Shown: positions 1 through 4,739 of the stretch, one piece after another | Numbering within the stretch: the first letter of the stretch is position 1 | Layout: every line of letters starts with the position of its first letter | Assembly (NCBI GenBank): GCA_002787075.1 | Contig: PCVT01000098.1 | Location: 461 to 9,454, forward strand | Source: Parcubacteria group bacterium CG11_big_fil_rev_8_21_14_0_20_41_14 | GTDB lineage: Bacteria > Patescibacteriota > Patescibacteriia > UBA2169 | Direction: 5' to 3' | DNA: 8,994 bases | The notes under the pieces: generated by a model | The model's database searches: none | Told to the model about the DNA's origin: nothing | What the model saw: only the letters and a program-made list of their open reading frames with translations | Made by a program: the position numbers and the translations under genes

Positions 1-198
1 CCGTTTATGCAATCAGGTGGTGTAGCCGGAAGTTTCTCTTCAAGTACTTCAGCCACGCAAATGATGCAGAACGTGGCAACTGCCTCATCCTCAATCGCTT
101 CAGCTCAGCGCAATCGGTTTGACGGCGAGAAAGTCGGGCGCAATGATCCGTGTCCTTGTGGAAGCGGGAAGAAATTTAAGAAGTGCCATGGGAAGTAA
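1..198 (+). CDS. secA: SecA preprotein translocase ATPase, C-terminal fragment
   Basis: This is the 3' end of a gene that enters from the left edge; the frame is open from base 1 and ends at TAA 196-198. SecA is the cytosolic ATPase motor that pushes preproteins through SecYEG. The visible 65 residues are a Ser/Ala/Gln-rich flexible linker followed by the typical SEC-C tail, with G-R-N-D-P-C-P-C-G-S-G-K-K-F-K-K-C-H-G-K at the extreme C-terminus. The C-x-C-x8-C-H residues bind zinc and in characterised SecA proteins contact SecB or the ribosome. This motif also occurs on a few other proteins, but its position at the end of a long Ser/Ala linker, with secD and secF on the same strand 2.8 kb away, favours SecA. 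The ATPase domains lie outside the window. The nearest in-frame ATG (base 7) is an internal Met. Confidence 0.88.
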   Translation, partial: PFMQSGGVAGSFSSSTSATQMMQNVATASSSIASAQRNRFDGEKVGRNDPCPCGSGKKFKKCHGK

Positions 199-228
199 AA
201 CAAATGATTTAGAACAAAGAATTTTTAA

Positions 229-260
229 TTTCAATGGCTCAACCGCCTGACCCATTGAAA
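229..260. repeat. Inverted repeat between secA and the toxin-antitoxin operon
   Basis: TTTCAATGG (229-237) and CCATTGAAA (252-260) are perfect 9-bp complements separated by a 14-nt loop. No T-run follows on either strand, so it is not a standard intrinsic terminator. The right arm runs into the 26-nt block shared with the second antitoxin locus. The left arm is absent from that second locus, so the hairpin is specific to this copy. It could be an operator for the operon or a weak secA 3' end structure. Confidence 0.55.
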
Positions 261-280
261 ATGGGCTGATATTGCGCTTT
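255..280 (+). repeat. Conserved upstream block, copy 1 (paired with 1834-1859)
   Basis: A 26-nt block matches 1834-1859 at 24 of 26 positions: TTGAAA, one variable base, TGGGCTGATATTG, one variable base, GCTTT. It lies at the same distance (15 nt) from the -10 box in both copies and includes the probable -35. Because both copies stand before paralogous antitoxin genes, it is a good candidate for a shared promoter/operator bound by the antitoxin. That role is inference. Confidence 0.75.
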
Positions 281-301
281 AATCATTGAGTATGGTATAG
301 T
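272..301 (+). promoter_or_regulatory. Promoter of the 65-aa/antitoxin/PIN/peptidase operon
   Basis: Weak -35 TTGCGC (272-277), 18-nt spacer, extended -10 TGGTATAGT with the hexamer at 296-301. Only 9 nt separate the hexamer from ATG 311, so the expected transcription start falls at or within a few bases of the start codon: the mRNA would be leaderless. The arrangement is the same at 1851-1880. Confidence 0.7.
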
Positions 302-310
302 ATAAATACT

Positions 311-508
311 ATGGGAACAAAATATTTAACAGCATATTTATTTGCTCAACCTTCGTTTGCGGAAGGGATGGGAAGAACTTTAGATATTGGGGGTGTTTTT
401 GATAATTATAATGAGAGCGAAAGTGGAAAAGAGGCAGATGCCCTTGCCCTGCAGAATGATTGGAGAATGGTGGGCGAAGATATGAAGTCAGCCATACAAG
501 AAATATGA
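311..508 (+). CDS. Small protein of unknown function leading a toxin-antitoxin operon
   Basis: This 65-aa protein is the first gene after the promoter at 272-301. I do not recognise a named family. It starts M-G-T-K-Y-L-T-A-Y-L-F-A-Q-P-S-F and continues with a G-M-G-R-T-L-D-I-G-G stretch, a Y-N-E-S-E-S segment, E-A-D-A-L-A-L and D-W-R-M-V-G-E-D. These read as well-formed, folded-protein motifs, not random translation, and resemble small conserved bacterial proteins I remember only as hypothetical. There is no membrane segment, signal peptide or Cys. The ATG lies 9 nt after the -10 box and has no Shine-Dalgarno, fitting leaderless translation. Its TGA overlaps the antitoxin start (ATGA 505-508), so the two are probably translationally coupled. 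The paralogous antitoxin locus at 1888 lacks this gene. It could be a third toxin-antitoxin component or an unrelated insert. Confidence 0.72.
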   Translation: MGTKYLTAYLFAQPSFAEGMGRTLDIGGVFDNYNESESGKEADALALQNDWRMVGEDMKSAIQEI

Positions 509-747
509 CCGTAAAAACTCTAAAATTTAATAAGCCAGTAGATTTCTTGCCAAAAGATTTACAGGATACATGGCAGGGCGTTGATGTATTGATGAATGCT
601 GATGAAAATAGGATTATCATCAATAAACTGGAGGATACTTCTCCTACATTAGAGGAACTAGGTCCAGTGTTGAAAGAAATCGGGAAAAAAATCAGCCAAA
701 AAGATATTGATGATGCAGTACTAGAAGTTCGCGCTGAAAAAAAATAA
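505..747 (+). CDS. AbrB/MazE-like antitoxin, partner of the PIN toxin
   Basis: An 80-aa protein expected to bind and neutralise the PIN toxin encoded 14 nt downstream and probably to repress its own promoter. Residues 1-42 look like a short AbrB/MazE-type beta segment: P-V-D-F-L-P-K-D-L-Q, then W-Q-G-V-D-V-L, then N-R-I-I-I-N. The second half is helical and ends in the acidic/basic segment I-S-Q-K-D-I-D-D-A-V-L-E-V-R, typical of toxin-binding tails. About 55 of 79 positions match the protein at 1888. I chose ATG 505 because the alignment with that paralog begins exactly there (M-T-V-K-T versus M-T-T-Q-T) and because it forms an ATGA overlap with the upstream gene; the longer start at 460 would add unrelated residues overlapping that gene. 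The family assignment is by motif only. Confidence 0.8.
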   Translation: MTVKTLKFNKPVDFLPKDLQDTWQGVDVLMNADENRIIINKLEDTSPTLEELGPVLKEIGKKISQKDIDDAVLEVRAEKK

Positions 748-761
748 TAATAAACATATTT

Positions 762-1178
762 ATGCGTGTCGTTTTTGACACTAATATTTTAATATCTGCC
801 TTGTTATTCAAGGGAAAATTGGAAATTCTACATCATTTTATTAAGCAAGGAATATGTGTTCCTTGTTTTACTTTATCAACACTTGATGAGTTTAAAGATG
901 TTATATCAAGAGATAAATTTAAAGAAAATTTAGATGAATATGGCTATAATCCCGATGATGTCGTGAAATCAATACAAAATAAGGGTTTGATATATACAGA
1001 ACAAGAAATAGAAAAAGTGATCCATCAAGATCCAAAAGATGATAAATTTTTAGCTTGTGCTGTTGTTAGCCAAGCTTGTTTTATTGTATCAGGCGATAAG
1101 CATCTTTTGGATTTAAAGTCATATAACAATATATTAATTGTTTCTCCATCAGAATTTTTGCAAAAAATAAGAATATGA
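762..1178 (+). CDS. PIN-domain RNase toxin (COG1569-like, VapC superfamily)
   Basis: A 138-aa single-domain PIN protein, expected to be a Mg2+-dependent ribonuclease that cuts tRNA, rRNA or mRNA when released from its antitoxin. The four acidic active-site positions are in place: D6 in V-V-F-D-T-N, E43 in T-L-D-E-F, D94 in D-P-K-D-D-K-F-L-A-C-A, and D112 in S-G-D-K-H-L-L. T7/N8 are also as expected. The S-G-D-K-H-L-L and I-V-S-P-S-E-F-L endings match the family annotated as 'putative toxin component, PIN family'. Length is normal and all catalytic residues are intact, so it is probably active. It starts 14 nt after the antitoxin stop with an A-rich leader and no Shine-Dalgarno. Its TGA overlaps the next gene (ATGA 1175-1178). 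The coding sequence is visibly AT-rich compared with secD. The target RNA cannot be read from sequence. Confidence 0.9.
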   Translation: MRVVFDTNILISALLFKGKLEILHHFIKQGICVPCFTLSTLDEFKDVISRDKFKENLDEYGYNPDDVVKSIQNKGLIYTEQEIEKVIHQDPKDDKFLACAVVSQACFIVSGDKHLLDLKSYNNILIVSPSEFLQKIRI

Positions 1179-1807
1179 AAACACTCCTCCTCTGTTCAAG
1201 CGGACAATTTATCACCAACCATGATTTGCCATTTTTAAAAAAGCCGATCCATGAAATGAAAATGGCATATATTACGACTGCTTCAAAAGGTATCAGCAAA
1301 CCATCCAAAGAGAAATTGGAAAAAAGGATGCAAATGGCTCTACAGGGATTTAATCTTGAAGAGTTGGACATAGAAGGCAAAACAGAGCAGGAATTGCGTG
1401 AGATTCTTAAAGACAAAGAGGCAATATATGTTGAAGGCGGAAGCGCGTTTTATCTTCTTAAAGCAGTGCGGGAAAGCGGGTTTGATAATGTTGTTAAAGA
1501 TTTAATCAGTAAAGGAGTTCTATATATCGGCTCAAGCGCTGGCTCTTATATTTGCTGCCCGAGCATTGAAATGGCTCTATGGAAGCATCAGGATAAGTAC
1601 GAGCATTGCGGATTAACCAATTTTACAGGATTGAATCTTGTGTCGTTTTTGATAACTGTGCATTATAAGCAGGAATACGAAGCATTGCTCAAAGAAAAGA
1701 TTTCACAAGCAAAATATCAGGTTAAAATTTTAACCGATGATCAGGCAATTTTGGTGCAAGATGATAAAGTTGAATTGATTGGAGAAGGAAGAGAAATTCA
1801 ACTATAA
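1175..1807 (+). CDS. Peptidase S51 / PepE-like (class I glutamine amidotransferase-like fold)
   Basis: A 210-aa cytosolic protein of the S51 family, which includes alpha-aspartyl dipeptidase PepE and cyanophycinase. Supporting motifs: start M-K-T-L-L-L-C-S-S-G; A-Y-I-T-T-A-S near residue 31; the Y-V-E-G-G-S-A-F-Y-L-L loop at 85-95; the nucleophile elbow G-S-S-A-G-S at 119-124, with S121 as likely nucleophile; and G-L-N-L-V-S-F-L-I-T-V-H-Y at 152-164, with H163 as likely catalytic His. The acid corresponding to PepE Asp135 is not obvious (a Trp aligns near there), so true aspartyl-dipeptidase specificity is uncertain. Length is about that of PepE. The gene overlaps the PIN toxin by ATGA, which argues for cotranslation. 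Whether it serves the toxin-antitoxin system, for example antitoxin turnover, or is only carried in the operon is unknown. Confidence 0.82.
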   Translation: MKTLLLCSSGQFITNHDLPFLKKPIHEMKMAYITTASKGISKPSKEKLEKRMQMALQGFNLEELDIEGKTEQELREILKDKEAIYVEGGSAFYLLKAVRESGFDNVVKDLISKGVLYIGSSAGSYICCPSIEMALWKHQDKYEHCGLTNFTGLNLVSFLITVHYKQEYEALLKEKISQAKYQVKILTDDQAILVQDDKVELIGEGREIQL

Positions 1808-1833
1808 GTATGGGTTAACCTTAAGCTTAGCCG

Positions 1834-1859
1834 TTGAAATTGGGCTGATATTGTGCTTT
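1834..1859 (+). repeat. Conserved upstream block, copy 2 (paired with 255-280)
   Basis: Second copy of the 26-nt block, with two substitutions relative to 255-280, again 15 nt before the -10 hexamer. Upstream of it the two loci do not align, so the block marks the left edge of the duplicated module. It may be an operator through which both antitoxin genes are co-regulated. Confidence 0.75.
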
Positions 1860-1880
1860 TTCAGGCAAGTATAGTATAAT
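1851..1880 (+). promoter_or_regulatory. Promoter of the second antitoxin gene
   Basis: Weak -35 TTGTGC (1851-1856), 18-nt spacer, perfect -10 TATAAT (1875-1880). The ATG at 1888 begins after only 7 nt, so the transcript should begin at or next to the start codon. Spacing and upstream block match the promoter at 272-301. Confidence 0.75.
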
Positions 1881-1887
1881 AAAATAT

Positions 1888-2127
1888 ATGACTACGCAAA
1901 CAATAAAACTTACTAAACCAGTGGACTTTTTGCCCAAAAATCTTCAAGACTCGTGGCAAGGCGTTGATGCGCTAATGAGTGTTGATGAGGATAGAATCAT
2001 AATCAATCGAGTACGGAGCACTCCAACTCTGTCAGAATTAAAGCCAGCGCTTAAAGAGATTGGCAAAGATATAACCCAGAAAGACATTGATGACGCGGTG
2101 CGCGAGGTGAGGTCTGAGCAGAAATAA
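1888..2127 (+). CDS. Orphan AbrB/MazE-like antitoxin paralog
   Basis: A 79-aa paralog of the antitoxin at 505-747, about 70% identical over its length. It has the same order of parts: P-V-D-F-L-P-K-N-L-Q, W-Q-G-V-D-A-L, R-I-I-I-N-R, then a helical tail with D-I-T-Q-K-D-I-D-D-A-V-R-E-V-R. Differences cluster at the first ten residues and at the hinge (positions 41-46, one residue shorter). No PIN toxin follows; the next gene is maf. It therefore looks like an orphan antitoxin from duplication of the promoter-antitoxin module, or the survivor of a second toxin-antitoxin pair that lost its toxin. It may cross-neutralise the PIN toxin or act on the shared operator. The reading frame is intact with a conserved C-terminal tail, which suggests continued selection. 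Translation is probably leaderless. Confidence 0.8.
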   Translation: MTTQTIKLTKPVDFLPKNLQDSWQGVDALMSVDEDRIIINRVRSTPTLSELKPALKEIGKDITQKDIDDAVREVRSEQK

Positions 2128-2134
2128 TTTTTAT

Positions 2135-2169
2135 ATGCGCGCGCGGAGGATAAAATTATGATCTTATGA
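2135..2169 (+). promoter_or_regulatory. Shine-Dalgarno-like site and overlapping mini-ORFs before maf
   Basis: GGAGGA at 2145-2150 is one of only two convincing Shine-Dalgarno-like sites in the window. It lies 7 nt before ATG 2158 but 15 nt before the maf ATG 2166. ATG 2158 opens a three-codon ORF (M-I-L-stop) whose TGA overlaps maf as ATGA 2166-2169. A further ATG at 2135 opens an eight-codon ORF whose TGA overlaps ATG 2158. This could be a coupling device feeding ribosomes onto maf, or chance. The maf frame has a stop at 2151-2153, so maf cannot start further upstream. Confidence 0.4.
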
Positions 2170-2735
2170 AAATAATCCTCGGCTCTCAATCAAAACAGCG
2201 GCAACAAATACTTAAAGACATGGGGTATGATTTTGAGATCATAAGCCCTGATGTTGATGAAAAATCAGTCCGAGACAAAGATCCGCGCCAATTGGTGTTG
2301 AAAGTAGCGCGCCTAAAATCGGATGCAGTTGCTAAAAAAGCGGATGACGATTCAATTATCATTGCTTCTGATTCGATTGTCTTGGTCAACGGAGAAATCC
2401 GGGAAAAAGCAAAGGACAAAGAGCAGGCATACAAGTGGCTTGAAGAACTTTCCAATGGAGTGTCTCAAACAGTTGTCACATCTCTTGTAATCACAAATAC
2501 CAAAACAGGGCAGCGCCAAGAAGGCGTTGAACAAGGTGATGTAATATTCAACCCAATTCCGGAACAAGACGCAAGAGAGTTCGTGGAATCAGGCGCGGTT
2601 TTTAATCAGGCTGGCGCTTTCGCGGTGCAGAATCCTATCTTTATCAGCCAGATAAAAGAGGTACAAGGAGAGATGGAAACCATCATCGGCCTGCCAAAAA
2701 AGCTTACTAAAGAACTCCTTGCAAAATTTAAATAA
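2166..2735 (+). CDS. maf: Maf-like nucleoside triphosphate pyrophosphatase
   Basis: A 189-aa Maf/ITPase-fold enzyme, expected to hydrolyse non-canonical or excess nucleoside triphosphates to the monophosphate and pyrophosphate (house-cleaning), in the cytosol. Motifs in order: I-L-G-S-Q-S-K-Q-R-Q-Q-I-L at 4-16 (S9, R12); S-P-D-V-D-E-K near 27-33; the catalytic A-S-D-S-I-V at 67-72 with D69; G-E-I-R-E-K with E80/K81; T-N-T-K-T-G near 110-115; F-N-Q-A-G-A-F at 146-152; and G-L-P near 175-177. The I-R-E-K and T-N-T-K-T-G signatures recall the plant-like Maf branch also seen in candidate phyla, in contrast to the L-x-K-P form of E. coli YhdE/YceF. The usual His of the G-x-x-H-x-V-x-T motif is Gln here. 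Substrate cannot be assigned. Start ATG 2166 is forced by the upstream in-frame stop. Confidence 0.88.
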   Translation: MKIILGSQSKQRQQILKDMGYDFEIISPDVDEKSVRDKDPRQLVLKVARLKSDAVAKKADDDSIIIASDSIVLVNGEIREKAKDKEQAYKWLEELSNGVSQTVVTSLVITNTKTGQRQEGVEQGDVIFNPIPEQDAREFVESGAVFNQAGAFAVQNPIFISQIKEVQGEMETIIGLPKKLTKELLAKFK

Positions 2736-2747
2736 ATGCACTATAAT
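2719..2747 (+). promoter_or_regulatory. Promoter inside the 3' end of maf
   Basis: TTGCAA (2719-2724), 17-nt spacer, perfect TATAAT (2742-2747), then 9 nt to ATG 2757. This is the best-formed promoter in the window. It overlaps the last codons of maf and the alternative ATG at 2736, which argues that 2757 is the real start and that the mRNA is leaderless. It may also feed secD and secF, as no terminator is visible before them. Confidence 0.7.
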
Positions 2748-2756
2748 AATTTTGTT

Positions 2757-3023
2757 ATGGAAAATAAAAATATCACAATAGAAAAGATTGAAAAAGCCAT
2801 TGAGGCAATTGTTGAAGAAAAGACAAAAGATCTTGCTACACGAAAAGAGGTGGCTGAATTTAAAGATTTAATGTTAACCGCAATGGATAAGCAGAATAAA
2901 AAGCTTGATTTGATATTAACCGAACATCCAGCCATGAATCATGCCATTGACGAAAACAGGGAGGAAATAGAACAGCAGGATAAACGAATTAAAATACTGG
3001 AAGCACATCCAGCCATAGCATAA
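2757..3023 (+). CDS. Small coiled-coil protein of unknown function
   Basis: An 88-aa hydrophilic helical protein. Heptad-like spacing of I/L/A residues runs through I-E-K-I-E-K-A-I-E-A-I-V-E-E-K and again through I-E-Q-Q-D-K-R-I-K-I-L-E, with a central T-R-K-E-V-A-E-F-K-D-L-M-L-T segment like those of short candidate-phylum proteins of unknown function. It has a short repeat: E-H-P-A-M near residue 57 and A-H-P-A-I at the C-terminus. There is no membrane segment or signal. An ATG at 2736 would add seven residues (M-H-Y-N-N-F-V), but it is abutted by the maf stop and sits inside the promoter, so I prefer 2757. It ends 8 nt before secD and is probably cotranscribed with it; any export role is only contextual. 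Confidence 0.7.
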   Translation: MENKNITIEKIEKAIEAIVEEKTKDLATRKEVAEFKDLMLTAMDKQNKKLDLILTEHPAMNHAIDENREEIEQQDKRIKILEAHPAIA

Positions 3024-3031
3024 AGAATCGC

Positions 3032-4738
3032 ATGCCATCAAATAAGCAAAAAACTTGGATATTATTTGTACTCATCATGGTCCTTGGATATATTTCAGGG
3101 TCTATTTTTGTGGGTCCAAATAATCTACCCAATCAATGGCCAGGCAAATACTTTTTTGGCCAATTCAGGCCGCATTTAGGCCTTGATTTGCAAGGAGGCG
3201 CGCATTTAGTGTATGAAGCAGATACCTCCCAAGTAACAGACGAAGAAGCCCAATCCGCCATTTCAGGCGTGCGCGATGTAATAGAGCGCAGAGTAAACGC
3301 TTTGGGCATTTCAGAGCCAATAGTACAAACAGCGCAAACCCCTAATGATCTTCGCATAATCGTAGAGCTAGCAGGCGTGTTTGACGTGAATGACGCTATT
3401 CGCCAAATTGGCGCGACCCCATTATTGGAATTCAAGACACAATCCCCAGCTCCAGAGCGAACGCCTTTGTCAGATACTGAAAAGAAACAACGTGAAGAAT
3501 ATAATGCCCAACAACTCAAAAAGGCGCAAGACACTATTGAGAAGATAATACAAGCAGATGGCCAGAATTTCGCTGAACTAGCAACTGAGCTTTCAGAAGA
3601 TCCTGGCTCAGCTAGCCAAGGCGGGGACTTAGGATTTATGCAGCGCGATATGCTCGTTCCTGAATTCGGAGATGTGTTGTTTGATCAGATTACTGAAGAC
3701 GGGCAAACCACAATAGATCCAGTTGAAACCCAATTTGGATATCACATTATCCAGCGCATAGAATCGCGCACAGTGACAGACGAAAAAATAAGTGAGCCAG
3801 TGGAAGAAGTGCGGGCTCGGCATATTTTGTTTGCCACTCAGAGCGTGGAAGGCGATTTGCCAGTGAATTATGACCAATGGGAAAGCACGCAATTAGGAGG
3901 CAAGCAATTAGTCAAATCAGAAGTTTTATTTGACCAGTATTCTGGTTCAGCTCAGGTTGGTTTGAAGTTTGATGATGAAGGAGCTGCGCTTTTTGAAGAT
4001 ATTACAGATAAAAATATCGGCAATCCAGTTGCTATATTTTTGGATGGAGCTATTATTTCATCCCCAACAGTGCAAAGCAAGATTTCAGGCGGAGAAGCAG
4101 TGATTACTGGAAATTTTTCAATTAATGAAGCAAAAGAATTAGTCAACCGTTTGAATTCCGGGGCTTTGCCAGTGCCTATCAATTTGATTTCACAACAGAC
4201 AGTTGGCCCGAGTTTAGGTGTGGTATCAGTTCAAAAAAGCTTAATCGCGGGCTTAGTTGGATTCGCGTTAGTGGCTTTGTTTATGTTGTTATTTTATCGG
4301 ATTTCAGGTTTGCTTGCTGTGCTTGCGTTGGCATTTTACGCGGCAATTGTATTCGCGTTATTCAAATTGATTCCAGTCACTTTAACATTAGCAGGCATTG
4401 CCGGATTTTTGCTCTCAATCGGAATGGCAGTGGACGCGAATGTACTTATCTTTGAAAGATTGCGCGAGGAATTAAAAGCAGGAAACGGATTCAGCCACGC
4501 GGTTGCCACAGCGTTTGATAGGGCATGGAATTCTATTAGAGATTCAAATATGTCAACTTTGTTAACCTGCTTTATTTTGGCCTGGTTCGGCACTTCTGTT
4601 ATCAAGGGATTTGCCATTACCCTGGGCATTGGCGTATTGGTATCAATGTTTAGCGCGATTATCATTACTCGTTTATGGATAGAGTTAGCTGGCAGAGTAT
4701 CTTGGCTGTCTAATAAAAAATGGCTTTGGGGAGCATAA
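3032..4738 (+). CDS. secD: Protein translocase subunit SecD with inserted parvulin (PpiC-type) module
   Basis: A 568-aa SecD. With SecF it forms the RND-fold accessory complex that uses the proton-motive force to pull preproteins out of SecYEG. TM1 is at about 8-26. The D2 motif G-L-D-L-Q-G-G is at 50-56 and the first half of the P1 domain runs to L-L-E-F-K near 135. Residues about 140-282 are an insertion rich in parvulin motifs: F-A-E-L-A-T-E-L-S-E-D-P-G-S-A, G-G-D-L-G-F, M-L-V-P-E-F, F-G-Y-H-I-I, and then V-R-A-R-H-I-L-F. SecD resumes at L-G-G-K-Q-L (288-293) with A-I-F-L-D-G-A-I-I-S-S-P, G-A-L-P-V-P-I and T-V-G-P-S-L-G. TM2-TM6 follow (about 403-547), with G-M-A-V-D-A-N-V-L-I-F-E-R at 464-476; D468 is the expected proton-relay Asp. 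No Shine-Dalgarno is visible. It lies 1 nt from secF. Confidence 0.95.
   Translation: MPSNKQKTWILFVLIMVLGYISGSIFVGPNNLPNQWPGKYFFGQFRPHLGLDLQGGAHLVYEADTSQVTDEEAQSAISGVRDVIERRVNALGISEPIVQTAQTPNDLRIIVELAGVFDVNDAIRQIGATPLLEFKTQSPAPERTPLSDTEKKQREEYNAQQLKKAQDTIEKIIQADGQNFAELATELSEDPGSASQGGDLGFMQRDMLVPEFGDVLFDQITEDGQTTIDPVETQFGYHIIQRIESRTVTDEKISEPVEEVRARHILFATQSVEGDLPVNYDQWESTQLGGKQLVKSEVLFDQYSGSAQVGLKFDDEGAALFEDITDKNIGNPVAIFLDGAIISSPTVQSKISGGEAVITGNFSINEAKELVNRLNSGALPVPINLISQQTVGPSLGVVSVQKSLIAGLVGFALVALFMLLFYRISGLLAVLALAFYAAIVFALFKLIPVTLTLAGIAGFLLSIGMAVDANVLIFERLREELKAGNGFSHAVATAFDRAWNSIRDSNMSTLLTCFILAWFGTSVIKGFAITLGIGVLVSMFSAIIITRLWIELAGRVSWLSNKKWLWGA
4728..4733 (+). promoter_or_regulatory. Ribosome-binding site of secF inside the end of secD
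   Basis: GGGGAG lies 6 nt before ATG 4740 and overlaps the last codons of secD. It is one of the few Shine-Dalgarno-like sites here and, with the 1-nt gap between the genes, supports coupled synthesis of SecD and SecF. Confidence 0.5.
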
Positions 4739-4739
4739 T

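Noticed and set aside
229..260. Intrinsic terminator of secA
   Set aside because: The stem is AT-rich with a 14-nt loop and has no downstream T-run on the + strand, so it was kept only as an inverted repeat.
460..504. Longer start (ATG 460) for the first antitoxin
   Set aside because: It would overlap the 65-aa gene by 49 nt. The paralog at 1888 aligns exactly from ATG 505, and an ATGA overlap is the rule at this operon's junctions.
506..1178. Alternative genetic code with TGA read as Gly or Trp
   Set aside because: TGA at 506-508 and 1176-1178 ends normal-length proteins at ATGA overlaps, and conserved Trp/Gly positions in SecD and SecF use TGG/GGN codons.
3133..3534. 133-aa minus-strand ORF opposite secD
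   Set aside because: It is a shadow of a strongly conserved SecD coding region and has no independent motif support.
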